Source: Catonia carolina (Eukaryota > Arthropoda > Insecta > Hemiptera > Achilidae). From it: 64,000 nt of DNA. Position numbers and translations under genes: made by a program. The notes beneath the pieces are model-generated. The model ran no database searches and had not been told where the DNA came from. It saw nothing but the letters and a program-made list of their open reading frames with translations. Positions 11,490 to 21,574 of this stretch are shown piece by piece; within the stretch, counting starts at the first letter, position 1; each line of letters opens with the position of its first letter. Where the stretch lies: the NCBI GenBank assembly GCA_035578175.1, contig JAQMRL010000006.1, positions 19,503,506 to 19,567,505 of the forward strand, written 5' to 3'.

Positions 11490-11910
11490 TGAATTAAAAA
11501 TAATTGAAAATTCATATTACTAAATCATTATAATTTAAGTTCAATATGAAAAACAATACGAAAACGTACAAAAAAAAATCAATTTCGGAATACATAATTT
11601 CAATTATCCAATATATATTTTAAACTCAGCGTTTTTTAAACTTTTTTACAAACAACAGTACGGACGAATAAATGGTATGAGTTTATACGACGCACACATT
11701 AACACAGATAGATTGAAACCTGAAATATGCATGATAAATTTTATGAGGTACAAAACAATATTATTCTGAATCAATTATTTCGGTACACACATGTATGCAC
11801 ACTAATTAATAATATCCTCATACACATGGATGTAACTAAATGAAATTCGGTCAATGAAAAAAAAATTCACCGAGACCATTTTAGTAATTGAAAGGAATAA
11901 TGAAAACTAA

Positions 11911-12318
11911 AGCCCATAACAGACAGGTAGATAACAGACAGATAGGTCAAATTATTTACACTCAATCTGTTCGTTGCAAGGCTAAAATAAATAGTTCTGT
12001 TTCTTATCATATGGTCAGCCAATTAAATGACTGAATCATTTAAGAACAGAAGATGTAGAGGTGTAAAAGACACTAATCAGAGTTATATCCTCTGAAAGTA
12101 ATGAAATTTATTATACAGCCAGACCCTGTGGTGAATGAAGTGAAGGTTTCATTTACAGAGTGGAAAATATGTGCTTTTCAGAGGGCCCGGCATGCTGATA
12201 AGCGTACGTTTCCACTCAGTGAGGAAGGCAGGGTAAACCACCTCACTCCTCGTTTTACTTAGTAAAACCTCTACAGGTTCAAACCAGCCTTTTGGCTGAT
12301 GACCTAAACAACAACAAC
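11911..12318 (+). mobile_element. Retroposon B, full length, 12-bp TSD
   Basis: It is flanked by AATGAAAACTAA at 11899-11910 and 12319-12330. It has the head GCCCATAACAGACAGGTAG with a small internal duplication of CAGACAG, and the tail AAACAACAACAAC. It is a younger-subfamily copy. Confidence 0.92.
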
Positions 12319-12337
12319 AATGAAAACTAACTGCTTT

Positions 12338-12516
12338 AAACTGTTTTCCGTATTTTTAAGCCAAACTGAGGTTGATTTTCATTTTACGTCTTTCACTCAT
12401 GATTAAAATTAGGCTGTGTTTCTTGAGGTTAGTTTTTTTGTTTATTTCTAATGTTAGGTTATATTATTAATTATTTGCATTGCCAAGAGAAAGTTGTGTG
12501 AGTGTTTCACACCAGA
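12338..12516 (+). repeat. Element A fragment, hairpin end
   Basis: Only the last 180 bp remain, from TTTTCCGTATTTTTAAGCC to GTGTTTCACACCAGA. It is separated from the B copy above by about 8 bp, so B inserted beside or into it. Confidence 0.8.
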
Positions 12517-12787
12517 TTTTTTCAATAGATGAAGAATTTGTAGTAGGTTAAATCTTACTTCCTACACTACATTCTAATAGGGACTATTTTTAAGTAGTGA
12601 CGATAAGCTTACAAACGAGCCTTCAATTAATCGTAGCAAAGTTTCCACAAACGACCTGCATAGCATGTATGTGCATATGTGCATATTCTGAATAATCTGT
12701 AAGATCAATTTATTCATGCAGCGTGTAAGAATAAGCCGAACAATTAAAATAATACGAGAACAATTTTTAACGTTTACAATGTTCTTT

Positions 12788-13182
12788 GTTGTTGTTTAGG
12801 TCATCAGCCGAAAGGCTGGTTTGAACCTGTAGAGGTTTTACTAAGTAAAACGAGGAGTGAGGTGGTTTATAATTGCCTTCCTCACTGAGTGGAAAAGTAC
12901 GCTTATCAGCATGCCAGGCCCTCTGAAAAGCACATATTTTTCACTCTGCAAATGACACCTTCACTTCATTCACCACAGGGTCTGGCTGTATAATGAAATT
13001 CATTATTTTCAGAGGAGATAACTCTGATTAATGTCTTTTACACCTCTACCTCTTCTGTTGTTAAATGATTCAGTAATTTAATTGGCTGACCATGTGATAA
13101 CAAACAGAAATATTTATTTTAGCCCTGCAACTAACAGATTGAGTGTAAATTATTTGACACTCCACCTGTCTGTTATGGGCAG
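12788..13182 (-). mobile_element. Retroposon B, full length, 10-bp TSD
   Basis: It is flanked by AATGTTCTTT at 12778-12787 and 13183-13192. The tail GTTGTTGTTTAGGTC is at the left and the head ends TTATGGGCAG at the right. This pins the B ends precisely. Confidence 0.92.
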
Positions 13183-13371
13183 AATGTTCTTTATAATCAA
13201 TCAAATCATTATAAATCCTGACAAAATACTTCGGTTACTACATCAGTAACTTGCAGCATTGTGAAGACAAAGTTACAAAATTCCCAATGTTATTAATTTG
13301 TGTGAAATTTAAGGTAGTCGCGAAGTATTCATAAATGTAAGGTATTATATAATTTTATCTATTCTATAATA

Positions 13372-13974
13372 ACGGGTGTTTCAAAAAGGACGCACTTTAC
13401 GTTTCCCATGGTCAACTTCTTTCAGTTCATGAACGACACCGATGCGGTAAGGATGCAGATTTAATTTTTTTGTAGCCCTTAAAGCGGAAGATAGTGATAA
13501 TCCAGCCTGTGAAGATAACTTTCTAAGTGATTTGCCGGGTGAGGTAGTCAAACGTTGTTTCACATCGTTCAAAACTTGTTCTGTTAACACTGATGGTCGA
13601 CCTGTGCTTTTTCTATCCTGTACACTGCCAGTCTCACGAAATTTATTAATCAGACGCGATATTGTGGTGTTATTAGGTACTTCAGAATTGGAAAATTTTA
13701 ACTGGAACTCGTCTTTCATTCGTTCTTAAGATTTATATGCGCAATAACTTTCAATAATAAAAACACGTTCATACTTTGAAAAAACCATGTTTGAACTTAT
13801 ACAGACACTACAGACACAAATGAATACTGGGATAGCACTAGTACATGTCAGTAATACACAATGGGTCAACAATGAGTACGGTAGTGCCAACTGTTATTCG
13901 GGGGAAAAAAATATTCCCTATGCAGAAAATATTAACCCTTAAACTTCAAAGTGCGTCCTTTTTGAAACACCCAT
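13372..13974 (-). mobile_element. Internally deleted mariner/IS630-type transposon
   Basis: The TIRs start ACGGGTGTTTCAAAAAGGAC at the left and are mirrored by GTCCTTTTTGAAACACCCAT at the right. TA duplications lie at 13370-13371 and 13975-13976. The length is 603 bp. It keeps only the N-terminal helix-turn-helix part of a transposase, read on the reverse strand and fused to the left TIR. It is non-autonomous. Confidence 0.9.
13381..13788 (-). pseudogene. Transposase N-terminal fragment (IS630/Tc1/mariner)
   Basis: The original start is probably the ATG at 13786-13788 (MVFSKYERVFIIESYCAYKS), interrupted by a TAA at 13726-13728. The open part restarts at 13719 and covers 112 codons. A first helical region is followed by FRETGSVQDRKSTGRPS and a second helix-turn-helix (KSLRKLSSQAGLSLSSALRA). 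It then ends VVHELKEVDHGKR, running into the TIR. The whole catalytic DDE domain is deleted. The layout matches the N-terminal bipartite DNA-binding region of this superfamily. The nonsense codon and deletion mean it makes no active enzyme. Confidence 0.85.
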
Positions 13975-14192
13975 TATTTATTAAATATGGTAAAAGGTAT
14001 AAGGTATTTATTAAATAAGGTATAATATAGATAAAAATCTATACTACTGATATTATAAAGACGTAATTACGTATAACGTAATATAACTGTTGTACATACT
14101 TCACCAAAAAAGTTAAATTTTCCGATATTTCTACAACAAATCCATATCATCCAGTTAAGCGTACCTGCAACAAAATTAAAAAAAGACCATTA

Positions 14193-14893
14193 AACTCACA
14201 AACATATCATGATTTTAGGCATTTTTTCATCCACTCGCCTAAGAACCTCTAAATTACTTATTTTGTCCACCCACCTAATCTTTAACATTTTCCTGTTGTT
14301 GTTAGGGTCAACAGCCGAAAGGCTGGTTTGAACCTCTAGAGGTTTTACTAAGTAAAACGAGGAGTGAGGTGGTTTACCATTGCCTTCCTCACTGAGTGGA
14401 AAAGTACGCTTATCAGCATGCCGGGCCCTCTGAAAAGCACATATTTTCCACTCTGTAAATGACACCTTCACTTCATTCACCACAGGGTCTGGCTGTATAA
14501 TGAAATTCATTATTTTCAGAGGAGATAACTCTGATTAATGTCTTTTACACCTCTACCTCTTCTGTTGTTAAATGATTCAGTCATTTAATTGGCTGACCAT
14601 GTGATAAGAAACAGAACTATTTATTTTAGCCCTGCAACGAACAGATTGAGTGTAAATAATTTGACACTCCACCTGTCTGTTATGGGCAGAACATTTTCCT
14701 ATAACACCACATTTCAATAGCTTCTATCTTCTCCTTTTCTGCAGCCCCTATCACCTACGTTTCACTACTGTGTAATGCTACACTCCAAACATAATGATTT
14801 AATAAATTTTTCCTAATCAGTAAATCAATGTAGTCCGTAATATTAGTTTTGTAGACCGTAAACTATTTTTCATTTCAAAGGCTTTTCTAGCTT
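14193..14893 (-). pseudogene. Non-LTR retrotransposon ORF2 C-terminal fragment, split by B
   Basis: Reverse-strand translation on both sides of the inserted B gives the typical post-RT end of insect LINEs. From 14893 there is an RKAFEMKNSL-type start. Then come WSVALHSSET, EIEMWCYRKMLKI, WVDKISNLEVLRR and VDEKMP near 14205. Several stops and at least one frameshift are present. B interrupts it between 14294 and 14690. The clade is not resolved. Confidence 0.7.
14295..14689 (-). mobile_element. Retroposon B in a LINE fragment, 11-bp TSD
   Basis: AACATTTTCCT at 14284-14294 is repeated exactly at 14690-14700. Removing 14295-14700 restores continuous LINE reading across the site (CYRKMLKI). The ends are GTTGTTGTTAGGGTC and TTATGGGCAG. 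Confidence 0.93.
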
Positions 14894-15222
14894 GAGCATT
14901 TTAGAAGTATTTTAGAACAATAAACCAATAAAAAAATCCTGTACAGGATCTACGTACGAAATTTAAAAATCATTAAATGTTAAATTTCGTCTAAATTTTT
15001 TCATTATCATTAGCTTTAGTGACCGAACGGATGAAAAGAGCTATAATTTAAAACAAAAACTCATATTGCGAAATGTAAAATACAAACAGTTTATCCACAT
15101 AAACAGAATACATTTTAATAAATTACAAAACGAATTTAAGTCCTCAACAGGTTTCTCTCGTTATAATTTCAGATTGATCTAACATTATTTAACGAATCTA
15201 TCGTTTCTGTATGTATATACTT
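14894..15222. other. Unique AT-rich sequence
   Basis: Nothing was recognised. It is the flank of the mariner-bearing B copy. Confidence 0.35.
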
Positions 15223-15293
15223 GCCTATAACGGGCAGGTGGAGTGTTAAAATTATTTGCACTTGATCTACTAGTTCCAGGGCTATAGAAAATA

Positions 15294-16617
15294 CGAGGGG
15301 GTACCCAAAAGAAACCGGAATTATTTTTTAAAACTATTTATTTTTAATTTTTTTTACAAAAGAACCTTATCCCCTTCAAAATACTCTCCATTACAACTAA
15401 TACATTTGTCCCACCGGTGCTTCCACTGTTCAAAACATTTTTTGTACTCCTCTTCAGTGATGGCTGCCAGCTCATCCGTCGTTTTTTTCTTGACATCATC
15501 AACGTTGTGAAATCGGAGACTTTCATGCCCCTTTTCATGCGTGGGAACTAGAAAAAATCACACGGAGCCAGATCGGGTGAGTACGGTGCGTGTGGTAGCA
15601 AAACCATGCCGTTTTTTCGCCAAAAACTGGGTAACCGAGAATACCGTGTGTGCAGGCGCGTTGTCGTGGTGGAAAAACCAGTCCCCTGTCTGCCACAACT
15701 TAGGTCTTTTACGACGAATGCTGTTTCGTAGTCTTCTTAACACTTCAAGATAAAAAGCTTAATTTACCGTCTGGCCTGGTGGAACGAACTCTGAATGGAC
15801 AATTCCCCTCACATCAAAAAAACAAATCAGCATTGTTTTGATGTTCGATCTGACTTGACGACTTTTTTTTGGTCGGGGTGATAATGAAGTCTTCCATTGA
15901 CTGGATTGTTGTTTGGTTTCTGGGTCGTACCCATAGCACCAAGACTCGTCACCCGTAATGATCTTTGACATGAAATCTGGATCAGTTTCAAGCTGTTGTT
16001 TCAAATCACTACACGTTTCAATTCGACGTTCCTTTTGAGTGTCTGTCAGAACCCGAGGCACAAACTTGGCAGCGACTCTTTTCATTGTCAAGTCTTCTGT
16101 TAAAATGCGTTGGACTGAGCTCCAAGATAACCCACTAACCTGTGATATTTGGTCAATGGTCTGTCGTCGGTCTGTTCGTACAATTTCTTTCACTTTCACA
16201 ACATTTTCGTCTGTTCGGGAAGTCGACGGTCGTCCAGAACGAGGTTTGTTCTCAATCGACATGTCGCCATTTTTAAAGCGCAAAAACCACTCGTACACTT
16301 GGATTTTTCCAATAGCGTCGTCTTTGTAAGCTGTGTTCAACATTACAACTGTTTCCGCGGCGTTTTTACCGAGCAAGAAGCAAAATTTCACAGCCGCACG
16401 TTGTTCATTAAAACTTGCCATCATGAAAAACGACACGAGCACAAAACAGCACTAGCGAGAACAATCACTGCACGAGAACAGAACAAGCTAGATCAACGAA
16501 CAAAATGGCATTGAACTGGCAATGAATAGCGCTACAAGCAGCCTAGTGGCGGGAATTTGTACTGCACAAGCTCCGCCCACAGCAGAGCTATTCCGGATAC
16601 TTTTGGGTACCCCCTCG
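15294..16617 (-). mobile_element. Nearly complete mariner transposon
   Basis: It is 1324 bp with TIRs of about 28 bp beginning CGAGGGGGTACCCAAAAG on both sides (2 differences in 28). TA duplications lie at 15292-15293 and 16618-16619. It encodes a full-length but broken DD34D transposase on the reverse strand. The host site is a copy of B. Confidence 0.95.
15344..16442 (-). pseudogene. Mariner DD34D transposase with three lesions
   Basis: The enzyme cuts and pastes the element by DDE chemistry in the nucleus. The usual start is probably MASFNEQ (about 16418). The paired helix-turn-helix region includes GDMSIENKPRSGRPS and TIDQISQVSGLSWSSVQRIL. The linker motif is degenerate (FVPRVLTD). The first catalytic Asp lies in TGDESW (about 15948-15950) and the second in HHDNAPAHT (about 15663-15665). 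Lesions: a TAA at 15759-15761 where family members usually have Gln; a +1 frameshift in a six-T run (15612-15617), since five would restore PYSPDLAPCDFF with the third Asp at spacing 34; and a TAG at 15548-15550 inside FF-FP. The C-terminus (WDKCISCNGEYFEGD) is intact. Few lesions mean recent death. An irritans-like affinity is possible but unproved. Confidence 0.92.
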
Positions 16618-16950
16618 TAGTTCTGTTTCCTACCACATAGTCAGCCAATTATATTACTGAAGCATTGAAGAACAGAAGAGGTAGAAGTGTAAAAAAAACT
16701 AGTCAGAGTTTTCTACTCTCAGAGTAATAAACTTCATAATCCAGCCAGGCCTTGTGGTGAATGAAGTGAAGGTATCATTTGCAGGGAGTAAAGTAGATGA
16801 TTTTCAGAGGGTCTGGCATGCTGATAAACATACTTTTCCACTCAATAAAATAGAATTGCCTATTTTAAGGTAGTCAACCATCTCACTCCTCGTTTTACTT
16901 AGTAAAACCTCTAGAGGTTCAAACCAGCCTTTAGGCTGATGGCCTAAACA

Positions 16951-17276
16951 ACGACATGGATATAGCCTACAGATGTTGCAAATAACAAGAAAAGCAAAAT
17001 AGTTTATTGAAAAAATGAAAACAGCTAGGGAGCTAGGGAAATAGCATTGAAAAAGAGAAAACATTAATTTGAAAAATTTAACATGACAATTAGTACACCG
17101 TAACGATACAAAAAAACTCTTAATTTGATTTTACTCGGTTTAAAAAAAATTACCATTTCTTTTTAAAATAAATGTAATACTTTAAAAATATACTGCAAAA
17201 AAGTATTAATGAATTAAATGGTAATTGAATATGTCATACATAATATTCTACAATTAAAACAATGCTAATTATAATA
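16951..17276. other. Unique AT-rich sequence
   Basis: No gene or repeat was recognised between B and the DD41D element. Confidence 0.4.
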
Positions 17277-18228
17277 ACGGGTGATTCAAAAAGAGCGCCG
17301 GTTTTTAAACGGCTGGTAAATTTTTGTTTATCGGTTGGCAACATTGTTAGACCTCATTTCTATTTCGGAGAACATTCCGATTGACGATTCAGTTGTAGTT
17401 TCTCTTGTTCGCAGTGTAGTACTCTCGCAGTCTGTGTCTAACCATGGAGAAGTTTACTATTGCACAACGAGTGTTAATCGTCAAAACATTTTACCAGAGT
17501 GGAGAGAGTTATGCGGCTACTGTCAGGCGACTTCACGGTACTCTAGGACGTAATGAAGCACCGAATGAATCAACAGTTCGCAGGCTCATGAAAAAGTTTT
17601 CTGAGACGGGTTCAACATTCGACCTTAAGAGTTCTGGACGTCGTCGTTCTGGCCGAACTGAGCAGAACGTTGCGTTGGTTCGTGACAATGTGGCTGTTAG
17701 CCCAGCAAAATCAATACGTCGCCGTTCTCAACAATTGGGTTTACGATGTTCTTCTGTACGGAGAATTCTTCGGTACGATCTCCAATATCACCCGAATAAA
17801 ATTCAGATTCTGCACGAGAAACAATGTTGTTGCTCCGTGAACGGTTCCAGGATCGCATCATTTCTCGTAATTCCGACCATCAATGGCCACCAAGGTCGTG
17901 TGACTTGACGCCTTGTGACTTTCCTCTTTGGGGTCATCTGAAGTCATTGGTGTATGCCAATAAACCCCGAAACATCAATGACTTGAAGGAGGAAATTCGA
18001 CGGGTTATCGGGCAAATGGAAGTCGAAACTTGTCGTGCAGTGATATCCAATTTCATGGACAGAGTTGATGCGTGCCAGCGCAGTAGAGGAGAACACATGC
18101 ATGACATCATTTTTCATACATGAAATCGGAAGGTAAGATGAACTTGTTGATGTATTTATTTTCAGTTTTTCAATAAAATAAATCTCTTAATTTGATATAT
18201 CAAAACCGGCGCTCTTTTTGAATCACCC
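17277..18228 (+). mobile_element. DD41D-type transposon, internally deleted (copy 1)
   Basis: The left TIR starts ACGGGTGATTCAAAAAGAGC and the right ends GCTCTTTTTGAATCACCC. TA duplications lie at 17275-17276 and 18229-18230. It is 952 bp. The ends are nearly identical to the copy at 19665-20617, but the internal deletion differs. Confidence 0.93.
17444..18123 (+). pseudogene. DD41D-type transposase, catalytic core deleted (copy 1)
   Basis: The N-terminus starts MEKFTIAQRVLIVKTFYQSG and carries a bipartite helix-turn-helix region (STVRRLMKKFSETGS; AKSIRRRSQQLGLRCSSVRRIL). After PNKIQ (about 17805) a deletion joins to sequence encoding ARETMLLLRERF in another frame. The C-terminal part then reads WPPRSCDLTPCDF, with the third catalytic Asp, and ends HDIIFHT at 18123. 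The first (SDEAHF-like) and second (QDGA-like) Asp regions of the family are gone. In this family (rosa-like) the second to third Asp spacing is 41. That call comes from family knowledge, since the spacing cannot be measured here. Confidence 0.85.
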
Positions 18229-18230
18229 TA

Positions 18231-18557
18231 TATATACGGTAGATTTTCATGAAGCGATATTTAATAAACTGTTCTTTTTTTTGTAGAAACAGGTACAACA
18301 CGTAACACCGGAAGTAATGTTAGTAACATATTATAGGGGTGATAAAAGTAAGCATACATTGTACTAGTAGGTGACTAGTAAGCTAAACAAACTTGTAAAG
18401 TCATGTGCTTACATTAGCAGTATTTAGCAGGTGTGTTAATTGGTTTTTTACTTAACTTGTAAGATTTCCTTATGACCTAGCTTTCTTCGTTGGTGGCAAT
18501 TTTTAAAATTGTGTTCTTTTATTTTCCTTTGTCCGTCCACCCATCACACACAAATGT
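18231..18557. other. Unique sequence
   Basis: Moderately AT-rich with no gene recognised. Confidence 0.35.
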
Positions 18558-19014
18558 CAGAAACTACAAATGATAGCGACAAACAGTGTTCAAATTCGTA
18601 ATTAACAAAAAAAATTAGTAGGCTTAAATTCTGTTTAAAGTTCCAGTTTCGACCGGAAATCGCTCAAAACCAGAAGTAAAAAATCAAAATCAGAAACTAC
18701 AAGAGATAGCAACAAACGGTTTTCAGATTCGTAATCTACACAAAAAGTTAGTCAGCCTAAATTGGGTTTGACGTTCCGGTATCGACAGGAAGTGGCCGAA
18801 AACCGGAAGTCATGAAATAAAAGTCGGAATTTTGAAAAAAAAAATAGTGTCATTCGATTCCTTTTAAAACGTAGATGCAGAAATCATTGGGTTTGAGGTT
18901 CCGGTTTCAAATAGAAGCGGCCCAAAACTGGAAGTCATAAATCAAGCCAGAAACTACAGGAGATAGTATAAAAAACGGTTTTCGGATTTGTATTCTACAC
19001 AAAAACGTGAGTGG
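18558..19014. repeat. Diverged tandem repeat, about 125-133 bp units
   Basis: Units lie at about 18558-18690, 18691-18822, 18823-18947 and a partial 18948-19014. Shared landmarks are CAGAAACTACA, GATAGC, TTCGTAAT, CTACACAAAAA, GGTTTGA-GTTCCGGT and AAAACCGGAAGTCATAAATC. Unit 3 has lost the CAGAAACTAC start. The array runs into the (CA)n of an A fragment. Confidence 0.75.
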
Positions 19015-19337
19015 TCCGCGCGCGCGCACACACACACACACACAGCAATCGCTAAAAACATGTTTTTTGGGTTCAACCGGTGAAAACTCGATTTCGAAAA
19101 ATCGACATTAAAACTATACTTTCCTTCCTATATACAGTGAAACTATTACCAATAGACACTTCCGAATTGCGGACATTTTCTAATAGCGGACAATTTTAAA
19201 AGTCCGGCATTCTCCCGTAAGACACAATACTAAAATACTTCCTAATAACGGACCCTCCACATAACGGACGCGGACAGTCAATTTGGAAGGTTTTGAAAAT
19301 TCAATTTCTGGAAGCGGACAAAACTTGCCCATAAAAA

Positions 19338-19500
19338 ATGTTAGTACAATGTATGCAATACATTCCATTTCCAAAAACTGACGGATTAACCATAGACATC
19401 ATAACATGTGATTGGTTTTGTAGAGCGCGTGCTAATTCATTACCATTATCCGGTTCGATAATTCGTGAAAAAGCGTTAGAAGTAGCCGAATATAGGTATT
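19338..19500 (+). pseudogene. CENP-B-type helix-turn-helix fragment of pogo-like transposase
   Basis: Frame 1 from about 19407 reads CDWFCRARANSLPLSGSIIR followed by EKALEVAEY. This fits the second helix-turn-helix of CENP-B/Tigger/jerky proteins (W-F-x-x-A-R-x-x-x-x-P-L-S-G-x-x-I-x-x-K-A). No catalytic domain remains. The surrounding 78-codon frame is open but the flanking residues do not fit the family, so this is a relic. Confidence 0.65.
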
Positions 19501-19664
19501 GTGTAAATTGTGTAGTCAACTTATGTACAATCCTGGAATACAAACATAAGGTACGTTGGATTACTTATAAGTAAGCCTACTGTACATGCATGCATATTTT
19601 TTATATTGCATATTGGAAAACACGTTTCTTTTTTAGTAATTTTATATACATGTACTACATACTA

Positions 19665-20617
19665 ACGGGTGATTCAAAAAGAGCGCCGGTTTTTAAACGG
19701 CTGGTAAATTTTTGTTTATCAGTTGGCAACATTGTTAGACCTCATTTCTATTTCGGAGAACATTCCGATTGACGATTCAGTTGTAGTTTCTCTTGTTCGC
19801 AGTGTAGTACACTCGCAGTCTGTGTCTAACCATGGAGAAGTTTACTATTGCACAACGAGTGTTAATCGTCAAAACATTTTACCAGAGTGGAGAGAGTTAT
19901 GCGGCTACTGTCAGGCGACTTCGCGGTACTCTAGGACGTAATGAAGCACCGAATGAATCAACAGTTCGCAGGCTCATGAAAAAGTTTTTTGAGACGGGTT
20001 CAACAGTCGACCTTAAAAGTTCTGGACGTCGTCGTTCTGGCCGAACTGAGCAGAACGTTGCGTTGGTTCGTGACAGTGTGGCTAATAGCCAAGCAAAATC
20101 AATACGTCGCCGTTCTCAACAATTGGGTTTACGATGTTCTTCTGTACGGAGAATTCTTCGGTACGATCTCCAATATCACCCGTATAAAATTCAGTTGACG
20201 CAACATTTGAAAGTGGCAGACCACCAGAAGAAACGACAGTTTGTTGACTGGGTATTGAGAAAACGGCAGGATGATGACACCTTCGCAAACAAAATTGACG
20301 CCTTGTGACTTTCATCTTTGGGGTCATCGGAAGTCATTGTTGTATGCCAATAAACCCCGAAACATCAATGACTTGAAGGAGGAAATTCGACGGGTTATCG
20401 GGCAAATGGAAGTCGAAATTTGTCGTGCAGTAATATCCAATTTCATGGACAGTGTTGATGCATGCCAGCGCAGTAGAGGAGGACACATGCATGACATCAT
20501 TTTTCATACATGAAATCGGAAGGTAAGATGAACTTGTTGATGTATTTATTTTCAGTTTTTCACTAAAATAAATCTCTTAATTTGATATATCAAAACCGGC
20601 GCTCTTTTTGAATCACC
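19665..20617 (+). mobile_element. DD41D-type transposon, internally deleted (copy 2), nested
   Basis: It has the same ends as copy 1, with TA at 19663-19664 and 20618-20619, and is 953 bp. It sits inside the pogo-like element. The right terminus is one C shorter than in copy 1. Confidence 0.93.
19832..20513 (+). pseudogene. DD41D-type transposase, catalytic core deleted (copy 2)
   Basis: The N-terminus is nearly identical to copy 1 but reads further through QLTQHLKVADHQKKRQFVDW and RKRQDDDTFANKI (to about 20295). A deletion then joins directly to GACGCCTTGTGACTTTC, just before the LTPCDF block of the third Asp, now in another frame. The C-terminus ends HDIIFHT at 20513. The first and second catalytic Asp are missing. 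Because the breakpoints differ from copy 1, the two deletions are independent. Confidence 0.87.
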
Positions 20618-20875
20618 TATATATAGCCTACTTATGTATTAAATTTTTTTTTTCATTGCATGAACGTACATAGTGTGTATTTAATATATTCTTGCTAAAC
20701 ACGTTACATTAAGCACTTACATAATGTAATTAAGCATTTACATAATGTAAATACACAAAATTTACAGTACACATATTTCTCATAAGCGGACACTTCTGAA
20801 TAGCGGACAAATAATTTGGTCCTGCGAGTGTCCGTTTTTCAGAAGTTTGACTGTATTCATATAGGTAAGAGAAAA

Positions 20876-21455
20876 GAAAAAGTAAACATATATTATCGGA
20901 AATAATAAACAAAAATACTTAAGATCACAACAAAAGACATAAATAAATATTTAACAAATACAATCAGAGCAAAAAAATTTAAAACATCTTAAGGAAACGA
21001 TATTTTTTAAATAACTTATCTTTCGGTACAAAAATAAATCTCTGCTCTTATAATCTGTACAGATTTTAGAAACCCATAAACGAGTAAATTTCGTATTATC
21101 TTAGAATATGTTTGTAGTGAAAATACATTTTCAAAATGTATTTATTAATACAATACTGTTGTAGAAGGTAGTTGCATTAGTCTATTTCAATGAACATAAT
21201 CAGAAAATACATTAAACAGTAATCATTTACCCATTAATTCTGATATCCTCGAACTGTTGTAATAAATAATTCAGATATTCGATATTCAACTGAATATTGT
21301 TTTTGATTCAATTCAGAAATAACGATATTCGGTTTAATTAATCAAATACGAGGTACATTGAAATGCCAAACTGCAAGAACAACTAATTCTATCTATTTGA
21401 AATAAAAAATGTAAAATTAAATCGTTTGTCATAAATTCAATTTAAAATACTATTA
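20876..21455. other. Unique AT-rich sequence
   Basis: No gene was seen. Confidence 0.4.
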
Positions 21456-21457
21456 TA

Positions 21458-21530
21458 AAGGGTGTTTAAAAAAGAACGACCGTCACATTAAGAAGGTAGA
21501 AGTAAATTCGCTGGGTATGAAAATTCACTG
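21458..21530 (+). repeat. Possible left end of a mariner-like element
   Basis: AGGGTGTTTAAAAAAGAACG resembles the GGGTGTTTCAAAAAGGACG type of TIR. No right end or transposase was found. Confidence 0.3.
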
Positions 21531-21574
21531 AAATGCGAATCTACATATATATCGATATTAATGTATGGAACCAA

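Larger units (their letters stand above)
15223..16950 (+). mobile_element. Retroposon B (older subfamily) interrupted by mariner
   Basis: The B head lies at 15223-15293 and its body and tail at 16620-16950. It carries older-subfamily marks (TTGATCTACTAGTTCCAGGG, GTAAAGTAGATGATTTT, CTAGAGGTTCAAACC). The mariner sits at the TA of the conserved AAAATAGTTCTGTTTC block. Confidence 0.88.
19135..20853 (+). mobile_element. pogo/Tigger-like transposon, internally deleted
   Basis: It starts CAGTGAAACT and ends AGTTTGACTG, imperfect TIRs typical of pogo/Tigger. TA duplications lie at 19133-19134 and 20854-20855. Repeated GCGGAC/GTCCGC blocks lie inside each end. Without the nested DD41D element it is about 766 bp. 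It keeps a fragment of a CENP-B-type DNA-binding domain. Confidence 0.8.
19013..20875 (-). mobile_element. Element A end fragment split by a pogo-like element
   Basis: It runs from the CA tract to TTCCTATATA (19134), then resumes TTCATATAGGTAAGAG from 20856. The split lies inside the terminal hairpin CCTATATATTCATATAGG, which is exactly restored when the insert and one TA are removed. Confidence 0.85.
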
